Shown: positions 8,228-16,674, counted from the first letter of the stretch. The stretch is DNA of 64,000 bases from an uncultured Prevotella sp. (GCA_900544825.1 UQWP01000003.1:27124-91123), one strand, 5' to 3'. The notes: generated by a model not told the origin, from the letters alone. Numbers and translations: made by a program.

Positions 8228-8755
8228 ATGGCAACAAAAATCAGATTGCAGCGCGGCGGTCGTAAGAACTATGCTTTCTATAGCATCGTAATCGCTGACG
8301 TTAGAGCACCACGTGATGGTAAATTTACTGAGAAGATTGGTACTTTCAACCCTAACACCAATCCTGCTACTGTAGATTTGAATTTCGAGCGCGCACTCTA
8401 CTGGGTAGAGACAGGTGCACAGCCAACAGACACAGTTCGCAACATCCTCAAGGGCGAGGGCGTTTACTTGATGAAGCACCTCAAGGGTGGCGTTAAGAAG
8501 GGCGCATTCGACGATGCTGAGGCTCAGAAGCGTTTCGACGCTTGGAAGAATGGCAAGGACGCTAAGGTTTCTGCTGTTCGCGAGGGCGACGCTAAGGCTA
8601 AGAAGGAAGCTGCTGCTAAGGAGCTCGAGGCTGAGAAGAAGATGAACGAGGCAATCGCTAAGAAGGTAGCTGAGAAGAAGGCTGCTGCTGCCGCTGCTGC
8701 TGCAGGGGCTGCTGCTGAGACTGAGGCTACAGAGGAGGCTCCAGCTGAGGCTTAA
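8228..8755 (+). CDS. rpsP: 30S ribosomal protein S16 with long tail
   Basis: Assembly protein of the 30S subunit. Residues 1-80 are the S16 domain (MATKIRLQRGGRKN, FYSIVIADVRAPRDGKF, IGTFNPNT). The protein is 175 residues against about 80-90 in E. coli; the extra part, from about 95, is Lys/Glu/Ala rich with a run of eight alanines and an acidic end (EATEEAPAEA), likely a charged helix outside the ribosome core. Long tails on S16 are common in Bacteroidetes. Single-gene unit between its own promoter and a strong terminator. Confidence 0.96.
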   Translation: MATKIRLQRGGRKNYAFYSIVIADVRAPRDGKFTEKIGTFNPNTNPATVDLNFERALYWVETGAQPTDTVRNILKGEGVYLMKHLKGGVKKGAFDDAEAQKRFDAWKNGKDAKVSAVREGDAKAKKEAAAKELEAEKKMNEAIAKKVAEKKAAAAAAAAGAAAETEATEEAPAEA

Positions 8756-8792
8756 TCTTCTAAACGAATCTTCTTTGGAGATTGAAAAGTAT

Positions 8793-8834
8793 AAAGGTCG
8801 ATTACTCTTTTTTAAGGGTGTCGGCCTTTTTTTG
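8793..8834 (+). terminator. Terminator of rpsP
   Basis: Stem AAGGTCG (8794-8800) / CGGCCTT (8822-8828) with an inner ACTC/GGGT pairing and a run of T. The sequence is clearly related to the terminator of the rpmB-rpmG-DUF4295 operon at 20716-20757. Confidence 0.85.
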
Positions 8835-8900
8835 TTGCTTGAACTTTATTATAATTCCCCTGTTTTTACAATAAATATCCTGGATTTGCGTTAAAGTATT

Positions 8901-10391
8901 ATGGGAAAGACGAAGAAAATGGATGAAAGACTGAATTCTGAAAAGAACAGCTATTCGCATATATTGAAATATACCGGATTGTTTGGAGGAGTACAGGGGC
9001 TTAATATGCTCGTTGGCGTAGTCAGGAATAAATTTACCGCTATGTTCCTGGGACCTTCAGGCATGGGATTGCTGTCTCTTTTCAATTCTACTTCCAATTT
9101 CCTTTCTTCTGCTTCCAATCTCGGTATTCCTACCAGTGGTGTAAGGGTAGTTTCTGAGGCAGATACCGCAAGCGGGATAGACCAGGCTGTTGCTCAGGTT
9201 CGTTCACTCAGCCTGCTTTCTGCTTTTCTGGGTGCTTTGATTTGTGCTCTTTTAGGACCCTTGCTTAATCTCTTCACTTTTTCGTGGGGAAACCATACTC
9301 TGCATTTCATTTTGTTGGCTCCTACTATCTTCTTTACCATATTGGCTGGAGGCGAGACGGCTATTCTCAAAGGATTGGGTAAGCTCAAGGCATTGGCGGT
9401 GCAGTCTTCTTTATTGGCGCTCTTGTCTTTGCTTGTTTCTGTACCCATCTATGGCTACTTCGGAGAGCAGGGTATTCTCGTGGTACTTTTTCTTTTGGCA
9501 TTAGGTCAATGGTTTCTTGCCTTTTGGTTTTCACGTAAGGAATCGCCGTATCGCTTGTGCTTTTCCAAGTGCCAGTTGAAAGAAGCTTTCCCGATGGTTC
9601 GTCTGGGACTTTCGTTTGTCTTGGCTGGAATGATGAGTAGTGGTGCCGAATTTCTGGTAAGAGCCTTTCTCAATCAGCAGGGCAATCTCGAAGAGGTTGG
9701 ACTTTTCAATTCCGGTATTACCCTGGTGCTGGTGTATGGCGGTATGATCTTTTCGGTGATGGAAACCGATTATTATCCCCGTCTTTCTGCAGTGAAGAGT
9801 GAGGATAAAGGGATGGTTGAGGCGGAAATCCGTAATCTGATTGTAAACAGACAGTTAGAAATGAATATTCTCTTGATGGGACCCATCGTCATTGCTATTA
9901 TCCTGTTGCTTCCTATCGCCATACCTTTATTATACAACAGTCAGTTTCTAGGTGTCTTGGGTATGACTCAGATTGCTGCTGTTGGGTTATTGTGGAAGGC
10001 GTTTTATCTGCCGTTGGAGTATATACCTTTGTCTAGAGGTGAGGCTAGGATATTTCTGGTTCAGGAATGCTGTTGCGTACTATTGCTCATCGTCTGCGAA
10101 ATCATCGGCTATCTATGGTATGGTCTGGATGGTTTGGGAGCAGGTATTGTAGTAGCCTATGTTCTGGAGTCGATAGGAGTCTTTGTCTTCTGTCATGTTC
10201 ATTATGCCTATCGCCTGAGTTTCCTGGCAGGCAAGCATCTGGTGGTTCATCTTCTGAATCTGTTGCTGATAGGAGGTGTAGTATGGTTGTGGGATGCAGA
10301 TTCCTGGGGCTATTGGCTGCTGGGGCTTTTCCTGTTCCTGGATTCTCTGGCGTATAGTCTCTCCAAAATTCACCGTTCGTTGAAGCAGTAG
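8901..10391 (+). CDS. Polysaccharide flippase (Wzx-like, MOP superfamily)
   Basis: 496 residues with about 12-14 hydrophobic segments from residue 25 to the C-terminus, as in O-antigen/enterobacterial-common-antigen flippases that move undecaprenyl-linked glycans across the inner membrane. The N-terminal stretch with NKFTAMFLGPSGMGLLSLF is typical of the WzxE/O-antigen branch. It has no glycosyltransferase neighbours here, so its substrate cannot be told from context. An in-frame ATG 18 bases downstream (MDERLN) is an alternative start. The gene follows the rpsP terminator and is followed by a repeat-rich gap. Confidence 0.85.
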   Translation: MGKTKKMDERLNSEKNSYSHILKYTGLFGGVQGLNMLVGVVRNKFTAMFLGPSGMGLLSLFNSTSNFLSSASNLGIPTSGVRVVSEADTASGIDQAVAQVRSLSLLSAFLGALICALLGPLLNLFTFSWGNHTLHFILLAPTIFFTILAGGETAILKGLGKLKALAVQSSLLALLSLLVSVPIYGYFGEQGILVVLFLLALGQWFLAFWFSRKESPYRLCFSKCQLKEAFPMVRLGLSFVLAGMMSSGAEFLVRAFLNQQGNLEEVGLFNSGITLVLVYGGMIFSVMETDYYPRLSAVKSEDKGMVEAEIRNLIVNRQLEMNILLMGPIVIAIILLLPIAIPLLYNSQFLGVLGMTQIAAVGLLWKAFYLPLEYIPLSRGEARIFLVQECCCVLLLIVCEIIGYLWYGLDGLGAGIVVAYVLESIGVFVFCHVHYAYRLSFLAGKHLVVHLLNLLLIGGVVWLWDADSWGYWLLGLFLFLDSLAYSLSKIHRSLKQ

Positions 10392-10400
10392 AATATACAA

Positions 10401-10486
10401 AGCTTTTGCCCTTTCAGGGCGTCTTGCTGATTGTTCTCATACCCAGGGTGATACCCTGGGCTAGGAGCTTCTGCCCTTTCAGGGCG
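10401..10486. repeat. REP-like palindrome cluster
   Basis: Two 21-bp direct copies (10401-10421 and 10466-10486, one mismatch) each contain the palindrome GCCCTTTCAGGGC. Between them is a hairpin CCCAGGGTGATACCCTGGG (10442-10460). I recall similar 'CCCTGAAAGGGC' extragenic palindromes in other Bacteroidetes. The cluster starts 10 bp after the flippase stop. Confidence 0.8.
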
Positions 10487-10548
10487 TGTGGGGGAGGTAC
10501 TTACTTAAGTTTAATAAATAATATTACAAGTTTCAGGAAGTCAAAATT

Positions 10549-10664
10549 ATCTTTAAGGAGAAATATTTCTTCCCTTAAGGAAAAATATATTTTTCCTTAA
10601 GGATATTTTTATTTTTCCTTAAGGGAAAATTTTGTGTCTCTACTTTCCTTATTTTATGGGGCTT
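10549..10664. repeat. 22-bp-phased CCTTAAGG array (copy A)
   Basis: Palindromic cores CTTTAAGG (10551), CCTTAAGG (10573), CCTTAAGG (10595) and CCTTAAGG (10617) recur with an exact 22-bp period, separated by A/T-only or nearly A/T-only 14-bp spacers. A flank to about 10664 aligns with the same flank of copy B at 58163-58279. No gene is contained. Confidence 0.85.
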
Positions 10665-10727
10665 TCAGTATAAAGATTAGAATATGGAATTTTTCTTACA
10701 CGATATTGGGCTGTTGCATGTAGTTCA

Positions 10728-10809
10728 GATAGGGGATTGGTATTCTTTCGTATCGTTTGTATGAATAAGATAAGGGATTGGTATTCTTTCGTATCGTTTG
10801 TATGAATAT
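10728..10809. repeat. 41-bp tandem duplication
   Basis: Two adjacent copies, 10728-10768 and 10769-10809, differ at one base (G/A). Each contains GGATTGGTATTCTTTCGTAT. They lie just beyond the 3' end of the minus-strand GGGtGRT gene. The remainder of the gap 10392-10878 (487 bp) holds only the repeats listed and a short hairpin with 'ccctgtaac..gttacaggg' at 10815-10842 that probably terminates the minus-strand operon. Confidence 0.85.
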
Positions 10810-10814
10810 GAAAA

Positions 10815-10842
10815 TCCCTGTAACTTATAGCAAGTTACAGGG
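10815..10842 (-). terminator. Terminator of the scaffold/GGGtGRT operon
   Basis: Inverted repeat CCCTGTAACTT / AAGTTACAGGG around a short loop, directly downstream of the minus-strand gene that ends at 10879. On the minus strand the stem is followed by a T-rich stretch (TTTTCATATTC). Confidence 0.7.
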
Positions 10843-10878
10843 ATCATTTATACTTATTGTTCTGTTATCTCAAAGAAA

Positions 10879-11892
10879 TTACTTCTTGTTGATAGCGAGG
10901 TCGATAGCTACAGCGATAGCAACAGTAGCACCTACCATAGGGTTGTTACCCATACCGAGGAAGCCCATCATCTCTACGTGAGCAGGAACTGAAGAAGAAC
11001 CTGCGAACTGAGCGTCTGAGTGCATACGACCCATAGTATCAGTCATACCGTAAGAAGCAGGACCAGCAGCCATGTTATCTGGGTGCAATGTACGACCTGT
11101 ACCACCACCAGAAGCTACTGAGAAGTATGGCTTACCAGCAGCAATACGCTCCTTCTTGTATGTACCAGCTACTGGGTGCTGGAAACGTGTAGGGTTTGTA
11201 GAGTTACCAGTGATAGATACATCTACATCCTCGCTCCAGTTGATAGCAACACCCTCGCGAACGTCGTCAGCGCCGTAGCAGTTAACCTTAGCACGTGGAC
11301 CGTCGCTGTAAGCGATGCGGTTAACAACCTTCAACTCACCTGTGTAGTAATCAAACTTTGTCTGAACGTATGTGAAACCGTTGATGCGGCTGATGATCTG
11401 AGCAGCATCCTTACCAAGACCGTTCAAGATAACGCGCAATGGGTTCTTGCGAACCTTGTTAGCCATCTCAGCAATCTTGATAGCACCCTCAGCAGCAGCG
11501 AAAGACTCGTGACCAGCCAAGAAAGCGAAGCACTGAGTCTCCTCACGGAGCAAACGAGCAGCCAAGTTACCGTGACCGAGACCAACCTTACGGTCGTCAG
11601 CTACAGAACCAGGGATGCAGAAAGCCTGCAAACCGATACCGATAGCCTCAGCTGCGTCAGCAGCAGTCTTAGCACCTTTCTTGATAGCGATAGCAGCACC
11701 AGCTACATACGCCCACTTAGCGTTCTCGAAGCAGATACGCTGAGTATCTTCACACATCTGATAAGGGTCAACACCTGCGTCCTCGCAGATTTGATTAGCC
11801 TCTTCCAAGCTCTGAATACCGTTAGCATTAAGAGCAGCAAGAACCTGCTTCTCGCGACGTTCCTGACTTTCGTAACTTACTTTTCTAATCAT
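10879..11892 (-). CDS. GGGtGRT protein (unknown function)
   Basis: 337 residues, of the family named for its signature, here SGGGTGRTLHPDNMAAG (GGGTGRT at 262-268). No function is known to me. The sequence has six cysteines (36, 47, 54, 92, 121, 205), several in short acidic or aromatic contexts (CEDAG, CEDTQRIC), a Gly/Ala-rich C-terminus (FLGMGNNPMVGATVAIAVAIDLAI) and no clear signal peptide. It starts 15 bp after an IscU-like scaffold gene, so the two form an operon; this pairing is known from other anaerobes and suggests a role in making, holding or using a metal cluster. The C-terminal hydrophobic segment could be a buried helix or membrane-associated. Confidence 0.85.
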   Translation of the reverse strand: MIRKVSYESQERREKQVLAALNANGIQSLEEANQICEDAGVDPYQMCEDTQRICFENAKWAYVAGAAIAIKKGAKTAADAAEAIGIGLQAFCIPGSVADDRKVGLGHGNLAARLLREETQCFAFLAGHESFAAAEGAIKIAEMANKVRKNPLRVILNGLGKDAAQIISRINGFTYVQTKFDYYTGELKVVNRIAYSDGPRAKVNCYGADDVREGVAINWSEDVDVSITGNSTNPTRFQHPVAGTYKKERIAAGKPYFSVASGGGTGRTLHPDNMAAGPASYGMTDTMGRMHSDAQFAGSSSVPAHVEMMGFLGMGNNPMVGATVAIAVAIDLAINKK

Positions 11893-11907
11893 ATCTGTAT
11901 CTCCTTA

Positions 11908-12609
11908 TTATTCTTTACGTGGATCAATTGCTTTAACAACACCCTGCTCAGCAGTTGTACGACCGTAGCTACCTGTGAACTTCTTGACAGCCTCGTTAGC
12001 GTCCATACCGTTCTTGATAGCCTCCATCATCTTGCCGAGGTGAACATACTCGTAACCACAAACCTGGCTGTCCTTATCGAGGAACTGCTTTGTGATGTAA
12101 CCCTCTGTCAACTCGAGGTAACGTGTACCCTTAGCTACAGTACCGTAGAGAGTACCAGTCTGTGAACGAAGACCCTTACCCAAGTCCTCAAGACCTGCAC
12201 CGATAACAAGACCGCCCTCAGAGAAAGCGCTCTGGCTACGACCGTAAACAATCTGGAGGAAGAGCTCGCGCATTGCAGTATTGATAGCATCGCAAACGAG
12301 GTCAGTGTTCAAAGCTTCAAGGATAGTCTTACCTGGAAGAATCTCAGAAGCCATAGCAGCTGAGTGAGTCATACCAGTACAACCGATAGTCTCAACGAGA
12401 GCCTCCTGAATAACGCCTTCCTTGATGTTCAGAGAGAGCTTGCAAGCACCCTGCTGAGGAGCACACCAACCCACACCGTGAGTATAACCAGAGATGTCCT
12501 TGATCTCTTTTGCCTGAATCCATTTTCCCTCTTCAGGAATTGGAGCTGGTCCGTGGTTAGGACCCTTAGCGACAACGCACATGTTGTCTACTTCTTTTGA
12601 ATAGATCAT
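11908..12609 (-). CDS. Iron-sulfur cluster scaffold-like protein (IscU/NifU_N)
   Basis: 233 residues with an IscU-like core at about 45-130. Cys56 (GACKLSLNI) and Cys77 (TIGCTGMTHSA) align with the first two cluster-ligand cysteines of IscU; the third, in IscU HCSxLA, is missing, and the aligned stretch reads FLQIVYGRSQSAFSEGG. Extra cysteines are at 49, 106 and 184. The C-terminal 100 residues are not part of the classical scaffold. An ATG at 12582 (MCVVAKGP) is an equally possible start. The partner gene, for the GGGtGRT protein, follows after 15 bp. A specialised scaffold role is inferred; no IscS, SufB or other cluster gene is nearby. Confidence 0.82.
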   Translation of the reverse strand: MIYSKEVDNMCVVAKGPNHGPAPIPEEGKWIQAKEIKDISGYTHGVGWCAPQQGACKLSLNIKEGVIQEALVETIGCTGMTHSAAMASEILPGKTILEALNTDLVCDAINTAMRELFLQIVYGRSQSAFSEGGLVIGAGLEDLGKGLRSQTGTLYGTVAKGTRYLELTEGYITKQFLDKDSQVCGYEYVHLGKMMEAIKNGMDANEAVKKFTGSYGRTTAEQGVVKAIDPRKE

Positions 12610-12712
12610 ATTCGCTAAATTTTATATTAATGAATATATAAAAGTATAAATTCTTCTTCTTAAATTCATATTGTTTTGCTGAAACATCGGCGTTAAACCT
12701 CAATTCCGACCA

Positions 12713-12746
12713 CAAAAGTACAAAAAATATCTGTAAAATACCCAAA
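12713..12746 (-). promoter_or_regulatory. Probable promoter of the scaffold/GGGtGRT operon
   Basis: On the minus strand TTTG (12746-12743), 22 nt, TACTTTTG (12720-12713). Spacing is a little longer than usual. The leader would be about 100 nt. Confidence 0.55.
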
Positions 12747-12815
12747 AAAGAGTATTCTTTTTAACTCTTTAACCTAATATTTAGATTTTTTCTTGGGTTT
12801 GTCCCTATTTTAATG

Positions 12816-12823
12816 TATCTTTG
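12816..12823 (+). promoter_or_regulatory. -7 box of DMP19-smpB-metH operon
   Basis: TATCTTTG followed by C. The -33 element is weak. The box overlaps the first ATG of the frame (12813), which shows that translation starts at 12852 instead. Confidence 0.6.
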
Positions 12824-12851
12824 CAAACTGAAAATAGCAATTTTGAAGATT

Positions 12852-13355
12852 ATGATTGAAGTTAAGATACAGGACGCCGTGCTTCAGCAGGCAGCGGAGG
12901 CAGGCATGGATGAATTTGTGAAGGCTTTCGTGGATGCAATCCGCGAGGCGATTGGTGGCGAACTCACTGCTGAGACCATGGCTGAGCTCAATAGCGACCA
13001 GATTACGCTCCTGGCGTGGGATACCCTGCACGAGGAGATGATGGATGGCGGTATGATTCAGCTCATCCATAACGGCTATGGTGCCTTCCTCTGGAAGAAT
13101 CCTACCGACAAGGCGTTCCGTAACTGGGGGCTTGTGGAGCTTTCAAAGCTTATCAAGAAAAGTCATTTCCTCTATAAAAGTCATCATGAAGACATCGAGG
13201 GGGATATGAGCGATGAGGACTTCATGGCGCTTTATGAGAAATTCCCTGAGTTTGATGATTTCGATGATGAATTCGTGGAGAACGAAGAGGAATGGACCAG
13301 CAAGGTGGCTTTCTATATTGATGAGCATATCGAAAACTTCGTCACTATTATATAA
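12852..13355 (+). CDS. DMP19/DUF4375 family protein
   Basis: 167 residues from the chosen ATG (MIEVKIQ). The central block GGMIQLIHNGYGAFLWKNP is the hallmark of the DMP19 (DUF4375) family; members include the Neisseria DNA mimic DMP19. The C-terminal half is strongly acidic (FPEFDDFDDEFVENEEEW), in keeping with DNA mimicry or protein binding, but function in Bacteroidales is unknown. The ATG 13 codons upstream is rejected because it lies in the -7 box. It is first in a tight run with smpB (18 bp gap) and metH. Confidence 0.82.
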   Translation: MIEVKIQDAVLQQAAEAGMDEFVKAFVDAIREAIGGELTAETMAELNSDQITLLAWDTLHEEMMDGGMIQLIHNGYGAFLWKNPTDKAFRNWGLVELSKLIKKSHFLYKSHHEDIEGDMSDEDFMALYEKFPEFDDFDDEFVENEEEWTSKVAFYIDEHIENFVTII

Positions 13356-13373
13356 TATTAAGGTATTAGGATT

Positions 13374-13853
13374 ATGAACAAGAAAGATCAGGAACTCCGT
13401 AAGAAGAGTCCGATACAGATACGCAACAAGAAGGCATCGTTCGAGTACTTCTTTGTTGATACTTACACCGCTGGTATCGTACTTACCGGTACCGAGATCA
13501 AGTCGATCCGTGGCGGTAAGGCATCCTTGGTAGATTGCTACTGCGATTTCTATCAGGGTGAACTTTGGGTAAAGGGTATGAACATCTCGCCTTATTTCTA
13601 TGGCTCTTTTTCCAATCATGAGGCTCGCCGCGACCGCAAGCTCCTTCTCACCAAGCGCGAATTGCGCCGTTTGGAAGAGGATAGCAAGCAGCCGGGCTTT
13701 ACCATCGTGCCTACACTTGTCTTCATTGACGACAATGGACGTGCCAAGGTGGATATCGCCCTCTGTAAGGGTAAGAAGGAGTATGACAAGCGTCAGACCC
13801 TGAAGGAGAAAGAGGATAGAAGAGAGATGGATAGAGCCATTAAGCACTTTTAG
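13374..13853 (+). CDS. smpB: SsrA-binding protein
   Basis: Partner of tmRNA in rescue of stalled ribosomes. 159 residues, the usual length. Family motifs: IRNKKASFEYFFVDTYTAG, LTGTEIKSIRGGKASL, SNHEARRDRKLLL, and a basic C-terminal tail (KKEYDKRQTLKEKEDRREMDRAIK) that folds into the decoding centre. It lies between the DMP19 gene and metH with gaps of 18 and 4 bp, so the three are probably cotranscribed. No ssrA gene was recognised in the window. Confidence 0.96.
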   Translation: MNKKDQELRKKSPIQIRNKKASFEYFFVDTYTAGIVLTGTEIKSIRGGKASLVDCYCDFYQGELWVKGMNISPYFYGSFSNHEARRDRKLLLTKRELRRLEEDSKQPGFTIVPTLVFIDDNGRAKVDIALCKGKKEYDKRQTLKEKEDRREMDRAIKHF

Positions 13854-13857
13854 ACCC

Positions 13858-16641
13858 ATGAAGAATATAAGAGAGATTGTTAAGGAGAAGATTCTGATTC
13901 TGGATGGTGCCATGGGTACTGAGATTCAGAAGTATAATCTTACAGAAGAAGACTTCAGAGGCGATCGCTTCCGCGATGTGCCGGGAATGATGAAGGGCAA
14001 CAACGATATGCTCAACATCACTCGCCCTGATGTTATCTCTGATATTTACCGACGTTACCTGGAGGCGGGCGCCGACATCATTACGGCGAACACCTTCTCG
14101 TGTCAGCGCATCTCGCAGGCTGATTATCACCTGGAAGACTGTGCTAGGGAGATGGCTTTCGAGGGTGCCCGCTTGGCGCGTATCGAATGTGATAAGTTTT
14201 CTACACCCGATAAACCACGCTTCGTAGCAGGAGATGTGGGACCTACCAATAAAACTTGTTCCATGAGTCCGGACGTCAGTGATCCTGCCGCCCGGGAGAT
14301 TACGTATGATGAACTTTTCACCGATGTCTGCGAACAGGTGGATGGTCTCATCGAAGGTGGTGCTGATGTCATCCTCATCGAGACCATCTTCGATACGCTC
14401 AACTGCAAGGCGATGATTGATGCTGCCATCACCATGATGAAGAAGCATGGGGTAGAGCTGCCTATTATGATCAGTCTTACGGTGAGTGATCTGGCTGGCA
14501 GAACACTGAGCGGCCAGACCGTGGATGCTTTCCTGGCTTCGCTCTCTCCTTATCCTATTTTCTCGGTAGGTATGAACTGTGCCTTCGGTGCTCCCCAGAT
14601 GAAACCGTTCATCGAGCATCTGGCAAAGGTTGCACCTTATTATATTAGTGCACATCCTAACGCCGGATTGCCTAACGAGATGGGACAATATGACGAAACC
14701 GCAGAATCGATGGCTCCGCAGATTGCCGAGTTTATCGATGAGGGCATCGTCAACATCATCGGCGGCTGCTGTGGAACCAGTCCTGAATTCATCGCCCATT
14801 ATGCCAGAAGTGCTGAGGGAAAGAAACCGCATCAGGTGGTGGAGAAGCCAAAGTATATGTGGCTCTCTGGTTTGGACTTGCTGCAGGTGGATGATTCCGT
14901 TCATCTGCCGGTAGATGCCAGCCGCTTCGTTAACGTAGGCGAACGCTGTAACGTGGCTGGTAGTAGGAAGTTCCTGCGATTGATTAATGAGAAAGGTTAT
15001 GAGGAAGCCATCGGTATTGCCCGTAAGCAGGTGGCAGATGGTGCAGCCGTGGTGGACGTGAATATGGACGACGGGCTGCTGGATGCCAAGGCGGAAATGG
15101 TGAATTTCCTCAATATGATAGCGGCAGAACCTGAGATTGCCAAGGTGCCTGTGATGATAGACTCCTCGAAGTGGGATGTGATTCTTGCCGGACTGAAGTG
15201 CTGTCAGGGTAAGTGTATCGTGAATTCCATCTCCCTGAAGGAGGGTGAAGAGGTTTTCCTCTCTCATGCACGTGATGTGATGCGCTATGGTGCCGCCGTC
15301 GTGGTGATGTGCTTCGATGAAGTGGGACAGGCCACTACCTATGAGCGACGTATCGAGATTGCCGAGCGTGCCTATCATCTCCTAGTAGATAAACTGGGAA
15401 TGAATCCGCTCGATATCATCTTCGACCCGAATGTGCTTGCCATCGCTACGGGTATGGAGGAGCATGATAATTATGCCGTGGAATTCATCCGTGCCACCGA
15501 GTGGATTCATCAGAATCTGCCTGGAGCACATGTCAGTGGTGGAGTCAGCAACCTCTCGTTCTCGTTCCGCGGTAATACGTATATCCGCGAAGCGATTCAT
15601 TGTGTATTCCTGCATCATGCCCAGAAGGTGGGTATGGACTTTGGTATCGTAAATGCCAAGGCAAGAATGGATTATGATAAAATACCTAAAGAACAGCTCG
15701 AACTTATCGAGGATGTGGTGTTGAACAGAAGAAAGGGTGCTGCCGATGATCTCATCGAACTGGCTGCCGAAATCAAGGCGAAGGCTGATGCAGCCAAGGC
15801 TGCAGCCAAAGCTGGCGGTGCGCCTGCTCCGAAGCCTACGGCACCAGAGTGGCGTAAGCAGGCTGTGGAGGAAAGATTGAAGTATGCCCTGCAGAAGGGT
15901 ATCACCGAGTTCCTGCAGCCTGATATAGACGAGGCGTTGCAGAAGTATCCGCATGCCGTGAACGTCATCGAGGGACCGCTGATGGATGGTATGAACCTGG
16001 TGGGTGAGCTCTTCGGAAAGGGCGAGATGTTCTTGCCGCAGGTGGTGAAGACGGCACGAACCATGAAGGCTGCCGTTTCCATCCTCCAGCCTCATATCGA
16101 AGCAGAGAAGCAGGGTGGAAGTACTTCTGCCGGAAAGATTCTGATGGCGACCGTAAAGGGAGATGTGCATGATATCGGTAAGAATATCGTGTGTGTGGTG
16201 ATGTCGTGCAACAACTATGATATCATCGACCTGGGCGTGATGGTACCTGCCGAGCAGATTGTGAAGAAGGCGATAGAAGAGAAGGTGGATGCCATCGGCT
16301 TGAGCGGCTTGATTACTCCATCACTGGAAGAGATGGTTCACACTGCCCAGGAGATGCAGAAGGCAGGCTTGCGTATCCCGATCATGGTGGGAGGCGCTAC
16401 CACGAGCGAATTGCATGTGGCATTGAAAATCGCACCGGTGTATGATGGACCGGTTATCTGGGTGAAGGATGCTTCGTTGAATGCCGGTATCTGTGCCCGA
16501 TTCCTCAATGAGGCAGAATGCCCTAAGTTTGTAGCTGAACTTGATGAGCGATACGAACGCTTGCGCAATGAGTATCATGAACAGCAGGCGAAGATTGCCT
16601 CGCTGGAAGAAGCCAGAAAGAACAAATTAGATTTGTTTTAA
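13858..16641 (+). CDS. metH: Cobalamin-dependent methionine synthase lacking the activation domain
   Basis: Transfers the methyl group of methyl-tetrahydrofolate to homocysteine via methylcobalamin. 927 residues: homocysteine domain (about 1-320) with zinc cysteines in NCAFGAP and GGCCGTSPEF; pterin domain (about 350-620) with NVGERCNVAGS; then an Ala/Pro-rich linker (AAKAGGAPAPKPTAPEW) and the cobalamin cap and binding domains with GDVHDIGKNIV (the cobalt-ligand His) and VGGATTSELHVAL. The protein stops after the cobalamin domain; E. coli MetH has 1227 residues with an extra SAM-binding reactivation domain. A separate activation-domain protein is expected elsewhere in the genome. It begins 4 bp after smpB, so no room exists for a riboswitch directly upstream. 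Confidence 0.95.
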   Translation: MKNIREIVKEKILILDGAMGTEIQKYNLTEEDFRGDRFRDVPGMMKGNNDMLNITRPDVISDIYRRYLEAGADIITANTFSCQRISQADYHLEDCAREMAFEGARLARIECDKFSTPDKPRFVAGDVGPTNKTCSMSPDVSDPAAREITYDELFTDVCEQVDGLIEGGADVILIETIFDTLNCKAMIDAAITMMKKHGVELPIMISLTVSDLAGRTLSGQTVDAFLASLSPYPIFSVGMNCAFGAPQMKPFIEHLAKVAPYYISAHPNAGLPNEMGQYDETAESMAPQIAEFIDEGIVNIIGGCCGTSPEFIAHYARSAEGKKPHQVVEKPKYMWLSGLDLLQVDDSVHLPVDASRFVNVGERCNVAGSRKFLRLINEKGYEEAIGIARKQVADGAAVVDVNMDDGLLDAKAEMVNFLNMIAAEPEIAKVPVMIDSSKWDVILAGLKCCQGKCIVNSISLKEGEEVFLSHARDVMRYGAAVVVMCFDEVGQATTYERRIEIAERAYHLLVDKLGMNPLDIIFDPNVLAIATGMEEHDNYAVEFIRATEWIHQNLPGAHVSGGVSNLSFSFRGNTYIREAIHCVFLHHAQKVGMDFGIVNAKARMDYDKIPKEQLELIEDVVLNRRKGAADDLIELAAEIKAKADAAKAAAKAGGAPAPKPTAPEWRKQAVEERLKYALQKGITEFLQPDIDEALQKYPHAVNVIEGPLMDGMNLVGELFGKGEMFLPQVVKTARTMKAAVSILQPHIEAEKQGGSTSAGKILMATVKGDVHDIGKNIVCVVMSCNNYDIIDLGVMVPAEQIVKKAIEEKVDAIGLSGLITPSLEEMVHTAQEMQKAGLRIPIMVGGATTSELHVALKIAPVYDGPVIWVKDASLNAGICARFLNEAECPKFVAELDERYERLRNEYHEQQAKIASLEEARKNKLDLF

Positions 16642-16674
16642 ATCGGATAAAAAGGTATTAGTAAATAGGATAAT

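Noticed and set aside
10406..10600. 64-codon frame after the flippase gene
   Set aside because: It is made of the REP-like palindromes and the CCTTAAGG array.
13854..13857. Cobalamin riboswitch before metH
   Set aside because: Only 4 bp separate smpB from metH, so no leader exists; none was seen before the operon either.
13840..15378. Long minus-strand frame of about 512 codons opposite metH
   Set aside because: It lies wholly inside a certain gene, its His/Arg/Thr-rich composition is typical of an antisense frame, and it has no recognisable motif.
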